DNA from: Spirochaetota bacterium
GTDB taxonomy: Bacteria; Spirochaetota; UBA12135; COTS27
Direction: 5' to 3'
Assembly (NCBI GenBank): GCA_030621685.1
Contig: JAUXHF010000151.1
Location: 1 to 5,250 of the forward strand
Length of the DNA: 5,250 nucleotides
Shown here piece by piece: positions 1-5,033 of this stretch (its first letter is position 1; each line of letters starts with the position of its first letter). The notes under the pieces are model-generated. The model did not search any database. It was not told where the DNA came from and saw only the letters and a list, made by a program, of their open reading frames with translations. The position numbers and the translations under genes are program-made.

Positions 1-2
1 AA

Positions 3-470
3 AATTTTGAAGACGAAGCAAAGACTCATAAACGTAATGCTAATATATGGCTTGGGGCAACAAGTGTTTTAGCGCTTCTTACATTAGGGGGACCTATTGT
101 TTCATACTTTTATTTGCCAATTGGAGATAATGCTACAACAGCCCAGATTTTTCAAGTGCTATCAACAAAGATAGTTTTGATAAGTATACTTTTCACAGCT
201 ACACTATGGGCAGGTAAAATGTATAAAGCAACTATCCACCAAATGACAATTAATAAACATCGTTCTAACGCATTAGAAACATTTCAGGCATTTACTGAAG
301 CTTCAAATGAGGTTACAACCCGTGATGCCGTTCTAATGGAAACAACTAAGGCTATTTTTACAAATTTACCAAGTGGATATATCGATAATGAAAAAAATGC
401 TATGCCTAATAATACAAGTATTATAGAAGTTATCAAAAACAGCGCAGGTAGCGTAAATAAAACAGAGTAA
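3..470 (+). CDS. Two-TM membrane protein, C-terminal part (5' end outside window)
   Basis: The frame is open to the left edge, so only the last 155 residues are present; the first possible TTG or ATG inside the window is internal and is not a likely start. Two hydrophobic segments are visible, about residues 15-38 (starting IWLGATSVLALLT) and 50-72 (STKIVLISILFTATLWAG), joined by a short loop. A soluble C-terminal domain follows, with the motif NKHRSNALETFQAF and later TRDAVLMETTKAIF. I recall this NKHR-NAL-TF...AVL-AT--IF pattern in uncharacterised membrane proteins found near restriction and defence genes, but cannot give it a function. The charged start (NFEDEAKTHKRNAN) suggests the missing N-terminus is cytoplasmic, perhaps helical. 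The stop lies 4 bp before the broken res copy, so the gene was probably the operon neighbour just upstream of res. The coding call is sure; the role is unknown. Confidence 0.8.
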   Translation, partial: NFEDEAKTHKRNANIWLGATSVLALLTLGGPIVSYFYLPIGDNATTAQIFQVLSTKIVLISILFTATLWAGKMYKATIHQMTINKHRSNALETFQAFTEASNEVTTRDAVLMETTKAIFTNLPSGYIDNEKNAMPNNTSIIEVIKNSAGSVNKTE

Positions 471-472
471 TT

Positions 473-573
473 AGATGAAATTTAACGAAAAACTAGTATT
501 AAACTCCTACATATTATCGCTCTTTGGAGTAGGGAAATTTGAAGAGCTGGCAGAAGGCTTAAAAGATAGCTGG
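473..573 (+). repeat. Direct repeat copy 1 (5' end of res)
   Basis: This 101-bp segment matches 928-1028 at 99 of 101 positions with no gaps, at a constant offset of 455 bp. The differences are C522/G977 (silent, Leu) and G533/A988 (Gly in place of Glu at codon 20). It starts two bases before the ATG. It ends at codon 33 (Trp), where copy 1 continues AAGCTTGAGAG and copy 2 continues CTTGAAAAT. The shared CTTGA next to the break is possible microhomology. Confidence 0.95.
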
Positions 574-648
574 AAGCTTGAGAGAAAGTACGCCCTTTAT
601 AGAATTCATGCTTGGTGTTATTTTAGATGCCGTAAGGAAAGCCTGTAA
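475..648 (+). pseudogene. Truncated duplicate of res 5' end (33 native codons plus out-of-frame tail)
   Basis: The ATG at 475 opens a 57-codon frame ending in TAA at 646-648. Residues 1-33 equal the start of the large helicase at 930 except Gly for Glu at residue 20. Residues 34-57 (beginning KLERKYALYRIH) are the fic fragment read in the wrong frame and have no counterpart in the helicase. No helicase motif is included, so no enzyme activity is possible. It sits 4 bp after the stop of the membrane gene with only a weak purine stretch (CAGAG) ahead, so any translation would rely on coupling to that gene. I read it as the left-hand scar of a recombination event. Whether the short peptide is made, or hinders translation of the real res, cannot be seen. 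Confidence 0.85.
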
Positions 649-746
649 TAAGGTCGGTAATAGGGTCGGTAATAAGGTCGGTAATAGGGTCGGTAATAGG
701 GTCGGTAATAGGGTCGGTAATAAGGTCGGTAATAAGGTCGGTAATA
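645..746 (+). repeat. 12-bp tandem repeat, 8.5 copies
   Basis: Eight full copies of GTAATARGGTCG run from 645 to 740, with a half copy (GTAATA) to 746. Copies differ only at one position, A or G, giving AAG or AGG codons (Lys or Arg). In the fic frame each unit is N-K/R-V-G. The unit is a multiple of three, so gain or loss of copies changes the linker length without breaking the frame. Related Fic and AlbA-type proteins commonly carry V-T-E-N/K repeats at this place (family knowledge from memory). Confidence 0.97.
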
Positions 747-917
747 CTTTGACAGATATCCAGCTTAAGGTTATAGAAAACATAAAACTAAATTCTAAAA
801 TATCAGCAGTTAAATTATCAGAAAAAATAGGAATATCTAAAAGAAAAATAGAGGAAAATTTAGCAAAATTAAAAGAGCTAAATATACTAAACAGAGTTGG
901 CGGAACTCGTGGTCATT

Positions 918-922
918 GGAAG
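918..922 (+). promoter_or_regulatory. Shine-Dalgarno for res
   Basis: GGAAG lies 7 bases before the ATG at 930, inside the 3' end of the fic fragment. It supports ATG 930 as the start, as does the sharp left boundary of the duplicated copy (473), which begins just before the same ATG. The 11-bp overlap with the fic stop implies translational coupling. Confidence 0.6.
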
Positions 923-927
923 ATAAC

Positions 928-1028
928 AGATGAAATTTAACGAAAAACTAGTATTAAACTCCTACATATTATCGCTGTTTGGAGTAGAGAAATTTGAAGA
1001 GCTGGCAGAAGGCTTAAAAGATAGCTGG
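928..1028 (+). repeat. Direct repeat copy 2 (5' end of intact res)
   Basis: This is the partner of 473-573, at 99/101 identity, and the functional copy, since it leads into the full helicase frame. Homologous recombination between the copies would remove exactly 455 bp. That would delete the fic fragment and the 12-bp repeat, leaving the membrane gene directly followed by an intact res. Confidence 0.95.
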
Positions 1029-4000
1029 CTTGAAAATCTTGATGAAAATAATAATACAAATTTTTTTATTCAGTTAAAAGGCAAACTTGGGGGTACAGGT
1101 GACTCTATAAGTATCGATAGCGATAAGCTTAGGGAGTACGATGAAAACATAGTAAGGCACACAAAGGCTATGAGGCGTGATATTAAATGGAAATATTTTC
1201 AATACCTAGCGCTGCTCTTTGTGGAGATTTACTTAGACAAATATTTTGATAATAAGAAGCAATTACTACGAGACCTAAACGCTTATCTTACAGAGTTTAA
1301 CAGTGCTATTGAAAACAAGAAAGAAAAGCTTAAAAAGCTTAAAAAGCCTAAAGAACTAAAAAAGCTTGAAGAGTATAAAGAGCTAAAGAAGCTTGAAGAG
1401 TATAAAGAAACAGATCTAAACAAGCTAGCCTTATACAGTGCCACAGGCTCTGGAAAAACACTTTTACTTCAAATGAACGTATTGCAATTTATGCATTGGA
1501 ATAAAGGTAAAATGAAAATCAATAAAACTATTTTAATCACGCCAAACGAGGGATTGTCAACCCAGCACTTAGAAGAGTTTAAAGCTTCAAACATAGAAGC
1601 GGAAATATTTCCAAAACGTGAAGACGGAATTTTCGAGAGAACTTTGATTGAGATTATAGAGATAACAAAGCTGGGCGAAAAGGCAGGGGATAAGACAGTA
1701 GCCGTTGATGGCTTTGAGAGTAATAACCTTGTGTTTATTGATGAGGGACATCGTGGTAGCAGCGGGGATATATGGAAAACTAATAGAGACAAACTAAGCG
1801 CGAAAGGTTTTGCTTTTGAATACTCGGCGACCTTTGCGCAGGCCATAAATTCAAGCGCAGTGGGAAAGAAAAAAGAACTTGAAAATGAATATGCTAAGGC
1901 TATCATATTTGATTATAGTTACAAGTATTTTTATAATGATGGTTACGGCAAAGATTACTCCATCTTAAACCTTAGCGAAGATGGTGGCGATAAAAAACAA
2001 ACTTACTTAGTGGGCGCACTTCTAAGTTTTTATCAACAGATGAGAATATATGAAAGCTCAAAAGATACACTAAAAGTCTATGGGATAGAGAAGCCGCTTA
2101 TGGTGTTTGTCGGCGCAACGGTAAATGCCGTTAGAGAAGAGAAAAAAGGGAGTAAAAAAAAGGTATCTGATGTAGTAGATATATTGTTATTCATAGATGA
2201 GTTTATCAAGAATAAGAATGACCAGAGTATTGAAAATATAGGCAAGTTGCTGAGCTTTGATAGCGGTTTTCAAACGGCGGCTGGCGTTGATATATTTGCG
2301 AACAAAATTAGCTTTTTAATAAGCACTGGAGAATGCCCTTCAAAGCTCTTTGCTGATATGTTGCGCAGAGTCTTTAATAATAATACTTTAGGCGGAACAC
2401 TGCATCTGGAGAACATGAAGGGCGTTGATGGAGAGATAGCTCTTAAAATTGGAGAGCATGAATGCTTTGGTGTTATCAATGTGGGTGATAGCGCTGGGCT
2501 TTTAAAGCTATGCGAGGCTAAGGGCATGACTATAACAAGCAGTGATTTTTCAAGTTCGCTGTTTAAGGTTATAAACAAAACTTCTTCAAACGTAAATATA
2601 CTTATAGGCTCAAAGAAGTTTAGCGAGGGCTGGAATTCTTGGAGAGTATCGGCTATGGGGCTTATGAACGTAGGCAAAAAAGAGGGCTCGCAGATTATAC
2701 AGTTATTTGGTCGTGGCGTGCGGCTTAAGGGCTATGATGGCTGCTTAAAGAGAAGCACGGCTATTAATGATGGGCCCGCCTTAGAGAAAAATGACCAAGC
2801 CATTGAAACACTTAGTATATTTGGGATAAAAGCGGATTACATGAAAGCATTTAAGGAATACCTAGAAAGTGAGGGCGTTCCCGTTCATATTGGCGAGAGA
2901 AAGGAATTTATTCTGCCGCTGATATATGATGAAAAGAGAGCTTACAAAGATGAAAAATTAAAAGTATTAGACCTTAAAGATGGTAAAGACTTTAAGCGAG
3001 AAGAGAGCCTTACTTTTGAATACTCTAACGCAAGGGCTATTACAAAAAAAGTAGAGCTGAACCTGTATAAGCAAGTTGATAGGTTAGAAAGTAAAAGGGG
3101 CGGTGGAGATCAGCTTTCTCTAAACAGCGAGATACTTGGAAAAAAATATTTGAGCTTTGTGAATATTGATACTATATTTTTCGAACTTCAGCACTTCAAA
3201 AGTGAAAAGGGTTGGAGCAACATAAGCATTTCTAAAGCTGCTATTCAGTGTTTACTTGCTTGTGATGATTGGTATACCTTATATATTCCAAAAGGTGATA
3301 TGAACGTAAATAGTTTCAAAGATATTATTAACTTTGAAAAGATTATGATTACACTGCTTAAAAAATATATGAAGTCATTCTATGAGTATAAAAGGAGTGA
3401 GTGGGAGAGCCAATATTTAGAATACAGAGAATTGGATGAAAAAAAAGACAAAGCAAACCTAATAGGCAGCTATACCATTACAGTGGAAGAGAAAGAAGTT
3501 GCGCTTATAGCTAGATTAAAAAAGCTAAAAACCATGCTTGAGAATAATGAGAATAAGGCGATAGACGGCGCTGTGCTTGCTGGACTATCGAAGAAAGATT
3601 TTGAAGCATTTACTTCTGATGAGCATCTATATAATCCGCTTGTGTTCAGAGACAAAGGAGAAAGCGCCCTGCAGATAAGACCGATAGGGCTTAATGCTGG
3701 CGAGAAAAATTTTGTTCAAAGTTTGGCTAGCCACTTGAAAAACAACAGCATTAAATATAAAGATATAGAAATATTTTTACTTAGAAACCAAAGTAAAACA
3801 GGTTTGGGATTTTTTACTGCGGGCAATTTTTATCCGGACTTCATTATGTGGATAAAAAAAGGTGAGAAGCAATACATTAATTTTATTGATCCTAAGGGCT
3901 TAGTACATTTAGGTATTAAAAACGATTCTAAAATAGGGCTATCGGAAGAAATAAAAAAGATAGAAAAAAAGCTAAACGATGAAAAGGTAATACTGAACTC

Positions 4001-4145
4001 ATGTATAGTATCGGTAACTCCCTACAATGAAATAAAAGGGGCTGACGGCGTGATGACAAAACAAGAATTAGAAGACAATAATGTATTCTTCGAAAAAGAT
4101 GGTGAGGATTATATTGGCAAGATGTTTGCGAAAATATTGAGCTAA
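930..4145 (+). CDS. Type III restriction Res-like helicase-nuclease (DEAD/DEAH helicase family)
   Basis: This 1071-aa protein is an SF2 helicase fused to a nuclease. Visible motifs are Walker A ATGSGKT (171-177), a Walker B variant DEGH (271-274), motif III SAT (299-301), the motif V region KFSEGWNSWR (563-572) and motif VI QLFGRGVR (591-598). At the C-terminus YPDFIMW (968-974) and DPKG (987-990) form a PD-(D/E)XK nuclease site, with D970, D987 and K989 as likely catalytic residues. The N-terminus (YDENIVRHT, KWKYFQYLALLFVEIYL) is typical of a widespread family of about 1000 aa annotated as DEAD/DEAH helicase or type III Res. The expected role is ATP-driven translocation and cleavage of unmodified foreign DNA with a partner methyltransferase, which is not in the window. 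Residues 128-160 are an unusual Lys/Glu/Leu repeat just before Walker A. All motifs are intact and the gene looks functional. Start ATG 930 has GGAAG 7 bp upstream. Confidence 0.9.
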   Translation: MKFNEKLVLNSYILSLFGVEKFEELAEGLKDSWLENLDENNNTNFFIQLKGKLGGTGDSISIDSDKLREYDENIVRHTKAMRRDIKWKYFQYLALLFVEIYLDKYFDNKKQLLRDLNAYLTEFNSAIENKKEKLKKLKKPKELKKLEEYKELKKLEEYKETDLNKLALYSATGSGKTLLLQMNVLQFMHWNKGKMKINKTILITPNEGLSTQHLEEFKASNIEAEIFPKREDGIFERTLIEIIEITKLGEKAGDKTVAVDGFESNNLVFIDEGHRGSSGDIWKTNRDKLSAKGFAFEYSATFAQAINSSAVGKKKELENEYAKAIIFDYSYKYFYNDGYGKDYSILNLSEDGGDKKQTYLVGALLSFYQQMRIYESSKDTLKVYGIEKPLMVFVGATVNAVREEKKGSKKKVSDVVDILLFIDEFIKNKNDQSIENIGKLLSFDSGFQTAAGVDIFANKISFLISTGECPSKLFADMLRRVFNNNTLGGTLHLENMKGVDGEIALKIGEHECFGVINVGDSAGLLKLCEAKGMTITSSDFSSSLFKVINKTSSNVNILIGSKKFSEGWNSWRVSAMGLMNVGKKEGSQIIQLFGRGVRLKGYDGCLKRSTAINDGPALEKNDQAIETLSIFGIKADYMKAFKEYLESEGVPVHIGERKEFILPLIYDEKRAYKDEKLKVLDLKDGKDFKREESLTFEYSNARAITKKVELNLYKQVDRLESKRGGGDQLSLNSEILGKKYLSFVNIDTIFFELQHFKSEKGWSNISISKAAIQCLLACDDWYTLYIPKGDMNVNSFKDIINFEKIMITLLKKYMKSFYEYKRSEWESQYLEYRELDEKKDKANLIGSYTITVEEKEVALIARLKKLKTMLENNENKAIDGAVLAGLSKKDFEAFTSDEHLYNPLVFRDKGESALQIRPIGLNAGEKNFVQSLASHLKNNSIKYKDIEIFLLRNQSKTGLGFFTAGNFYPDFIMWIKKGEKQYINFIDPKGLVHLGIKNDSKIGLSEEIKKIEKKLNDEKVILNSCIVSVTPYNEIKGADGVMTKQELEDNNVFFEKDGEDYIGKMFAKILS
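1356..1409 (+). repeat. 27-bp tandem repeat within res (two copies)
   Basis: Units 1356-1382 and 1383-1409 both encode LKKLEEYKE and differ only at third codon positions. Upstream, AAAAAGCTT-type units (encoding KKL) repeat from about 1324, so residues 128-160 are built from expanding Lys-Leu-Glu units. The stretch is predicted to be helical or coiled, and links the N-terminal domain to the first helicase motif. Changes in copy number would keep the frame. Confidence 0.9.
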
Positions 4146-4148
4146 TAT

Positions 4149-4167
4149 AACTACAGGGAACTACAGG
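4149..4167. repeat. Short tandem repeat after res stop
   Basis: AACTACAGG occurs at 4149-4157 and again at 4159-4167, four bases after the res stop codon. Function is unknown. Confidence 0.5.
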
Positions 4168-4190
4168 TTTTGCCGGTACTAGATTTTTAC

Positions 4191-4301
4191 GGCTATAATA
4201 TTTTATTTTTAGGCGAAGGCCTTTCTTTGCTTTGCTAGTAAAACAATAATTCTGTAGCCCCCCAATTGTAGCTCCCCAAATAAGAATGGGGGGCTATAAT
4301 A
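4191..4301. repeat. Direct repeat GGCTATAATA flanking the terminator region
   Basis: The 10-mer GGCTATAATA is present at 4191-4200 and 4292-4301. Each is followed by an A/T-rich stretch containing TTTTT. The second copy overlaps the right arm of the C-rich/G-rich hairpin. It may mark a small duplication or insertion between res and the nuclease gene, or be chance in AT-rich DNA. Confidence 0.4.
4255..4296. terminator. Probable bidirectional terminator between convergent genes
   Basis: TAGCCCCCCA (4255-4264) is a perfect 10-bp inverted partner of TGGGGGGCTA (4287-4296), with a 22-base loop. A second box, TAGCTCCCCA (4269-4278), can pair with the same right arm in the plus-strand RNA through one G-U pair, with an 8-base loop. 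The res and nuclease genes converge here. On the plus strand the hairpin is followed by AATAAAAGTTTTT, so the T run is displaced. On the minus strand only scattered Ts follow. It is terminator-like but not a textbook case. Confidence 0.5.
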
Positions 4302-4334
4302 AAAGTTTTTAAAGGATTCTGCGAGTAGCAGCAT

Positions 4335-4622
4335 TCACCGATTTGCTGATTCACCATTAGCAGTAACTTCCCCAAGTATGCGGTGGTAATGACCTTTAAT
4401 TTTCCAATCAACTCTTACATTTTTGCCTAGAATTAAATATTCAAGTTCTTCTTTGGCTTCATTATAGCCAGGCTTACGTCTTTCTGGAGCATTTACACCA
4501 GCTAATCTAATTATTTGCTCCGTTCCAATTGGCGTCTCATTACTTGATGTGCGCGTAACACTTCCATCAAACGTATCTCCGTCTTTTACTGATTTAACAT
4601 CAATATAAAATGTTTTATCCAT
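4335..4622 (-). CDS. Thermonuclease-like (SNase family) protein, short and probably C-terminally truncated
   Basis: The 95-aa product has SNase hallmarks: VKDGDTF (12-18, with the metal-ligand Asp of DGDT), IIRLAGVNAPERR (37-49, with the Arg of RLAG and Glu of APE), then AKEELEYLILGKNVRVDW and HYHRILGEV (with the second catalytic Arg). The family usually has D in the G-I-D-x-P-E motif; here it is N (GVNAPE), removing a Ca-binding carboxylate. It ends at TANGESANR, where relatives continue for roughly 30-40 residues through the final helices. TGA follows at 4335-4337, and the next codons in frame read MLLLAE, which could be the start of that missing helix. No signal peptide is seen (MDKTFYIDVKSV), unlike secreted SNases. 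ATG 4622 is preceded by AGGAG six bases upstream and by a good promoter, so it is probably expressed. It is likely a decaying or non-catalytic member. Confidence 0.75.
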   Translation of the reverse strand: MDKTFYIDVKSVKDGDTFDGSVTRTSSNETPIGTEQIIRLAGVNAPERRKPGYNEAKEELEYLILGKNVRVDWKIKGHYHRILGEVTANGESANR

Positions 4623-4628
4623 GTTCTT

Positions 4629-4633
4629 CTCCT
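4629..4633 (-). promoter_or_regulatory. Strong Shine-Dalgarno for the SNase-like gene
   Basis: On the minus strand AGGAG lies six bases before the ATG at 4622, the best ribosome binding site in the window. It fixes the start of the nuclease-like gene. Confidence 0.75.
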
Positions 4634-4683
4634 AGAAGATTTTTCTTTTAGTGTTTCATGTTTCATAATAATGAGTTTTTAGT

Positions 4684-4711
4684 ATTTTAGCTAAAACCTC
4701 TATAATGTTAA
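4684..4711 (-). promoter_or_regulatory. Promoter of the SNase-like gene
   Basis: On the minus strand TTAACA (plus 4706-4711; 5/6 to the -35 consensus) is followed after 16 bases by TAAAAT (plus 4684-4689; 5/6 to the -10 consensus). Transcription would begin near 4677, giving a leader of about 55 bases. A perfect 12-bp palindrome TTTTAGCTAAAA (4685-4696) covers the -10 box, and another, AATGTTAACATT (4704-4715), covers the -35 box. Both could serve as operators. The call is from sequence pattern only. Confidence 0.5.
4701..4706 (+). promoter_or_regulatory. Possible plus-strand -10 box
   Basis: A perfect TATAAT faces right, between two 12-bp palindromes and overlapping the leftward promoter. 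The -35 region at the expected spacing (TTTAGT, 4678-4683) matches only 3/6, so activity would depend on T-rich upstream DNA or an activator. It would give a transcript with about 320 bases of leader before the gene at 5034. Confidence 0.35.
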
Positions 4712-5033
4712 CATTCAGTGTAAAATTGTAGTTATTACAATTTGCAAGCCCGGCAAAAATGATAAACAGCCTTTGCAGTGAATGCTTTCAAGCATTGATG
4801 AAGCAAAACGAGAAAACAGCAAAAAACAAATTGTAGCAACAGTATTTGTTTTGTTAGCTAAAGATGCTTAATAGATGCTGGGGGCTTAAGCCGGCACAGC
4901 GTTATATGTATGTAGAAAAACATGCAGAAAAAAAAAAGAAGCAGAAAGAGAAGCTGGCGAGGCTTCTTCGAAGAAGCCTCGCAAACCTGTGCAGCCAATA
5001 TTCTAATATTGAGTAGCTAGAGTATTAATTATT
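4712..5033. other. Gene-free, inverted-repeat-rich intergenic region
   Basis: I recognise no gene or known RNA family here; tmRNA and retron-type features were looked for and not found. Inverted repeats are frequent: AAATTGTA/TACAATTT (4723-4730/4736-4743, 5-base loop); TTTGC/GCAAA (4772-4776/4803-4807) enclosing AATGCT/AGCATT (4781-4786/4791-4796); AAAACAAAT/ATTTGTTTT (4823-4831/4844-4852); palindrome GGCTTAAGCC (4883-4892); a 26-bp palindrome (4957-4982); and CAATATT/AATATTG (4996-5002/5005-5011). An A10 run lies at 4928-4937. A 25-codon frame from ATG 4760 to TAG lacks a clear Shine-Dalgarno. The region may be a structured leader or a small RNA, or simply accumulated debris. Confidence 0.5.
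4957..4982. repeat. 26-bp perfect palindrome
   Basis: The arm GCGAGGCTTCTTC is followed at once by its exact reverse complement, 13 bases on each side of a centre between 4969 and 4970. In RNA it would form a stem of about 11 pairs with a tight TTCGAA-type tip. No T run follows on the plus strand. On the minus strand a pyrimidine-rich stretch follows, with the T10 run only about 20 bases away, so minus-strand termination is possible but weak. It could also be a protein-binding site. Confidence 0.7.

Larger units (their letters stand above)
574..940 (+). pseudogene. Fic-family protein, 3' fragment (linker and winged helix only)
   Basis: Reading from 578, the frame gives RESTPFIEFMLGVILDA, which matches the segment that follows the catalytic core in many Fic (AMP-transferase) proteins. 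A linker of repeated V-G-N-K/R follows, then a winged helix-turn-helix of about 60 residues (LTDIQLKVIENI, then SAVKLSEKIGISKRKIEENL, then RGHWKI). The Fic core, with its HPFxDGNGR-type motif, is entirely missing. The frame is closed upstream by a stop at 560-562 inside the res duplicate, and there is no Shine-Dalgarno ahead of the TTG at 578 or the ATG at 608. The stop (938-940) overlaps the res start by 11 bp, so an intact fic gene coupled to res was probably the donor arrangement. AlbA_2/AAA_4 regulators carry similar tails, but FIEFML points to Fic. It is probably not translated, although the frame is still undamaged. Confidence 0.75.

Noticed and set aside
559..783. Minus-strand frame with LPTLLPTLL repeats
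   Set aside because: It is the complement of the 12-bp array in the fic fragment; the periodic sequence keeps several frames open.
473..1028. Insertion sequence between the direct repeats
   Set aside because: The repeats are 101 bp of gene sequence rather than a short target duplication, and the intervening 354 bp encode a fic tail without a transposase or terminal inverted repeats.
1469..1906. Long minus-strand frame inside res
   Set aside because: It lies wholly within the intact helicase frame, has low-complexity Ser/Phe/Leu composition and shows no recognisable domain. The frames at 2270-2677 and 3470-3655 are the same kind of shadow.
2154..2161. A8 run in res as a phase-variation site
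   Set aside because: Eight A are common in AT-rich, Lys-rich genes and the frame is intact; there is no sign of switching without read data.
4760..4837. 25-codon frame starting ATG ATA AAC as a small protein or toxin
   Set aside because: There is no convincing Shine-Dalgarno and no hydrophobic or toxin-like pattern, and the frame runs through hairpin arms.
4895..4907. CAGCGTTATAT as an integron attC right core
   Set aside because: GTTATAT fits GTTRRRY, but no matching RYYYAAC core with complementary inner boxes was found at a suitable distance upstream.
4712..5033. tmRNA or retron RNA
   Set aside because: There is no tRNA-like acceptor end, no GTTCGA loop and no tag frame ending in Ala-Ala. 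No reverse transcriptase is visible and no a1/a2-type outer repeats were found.
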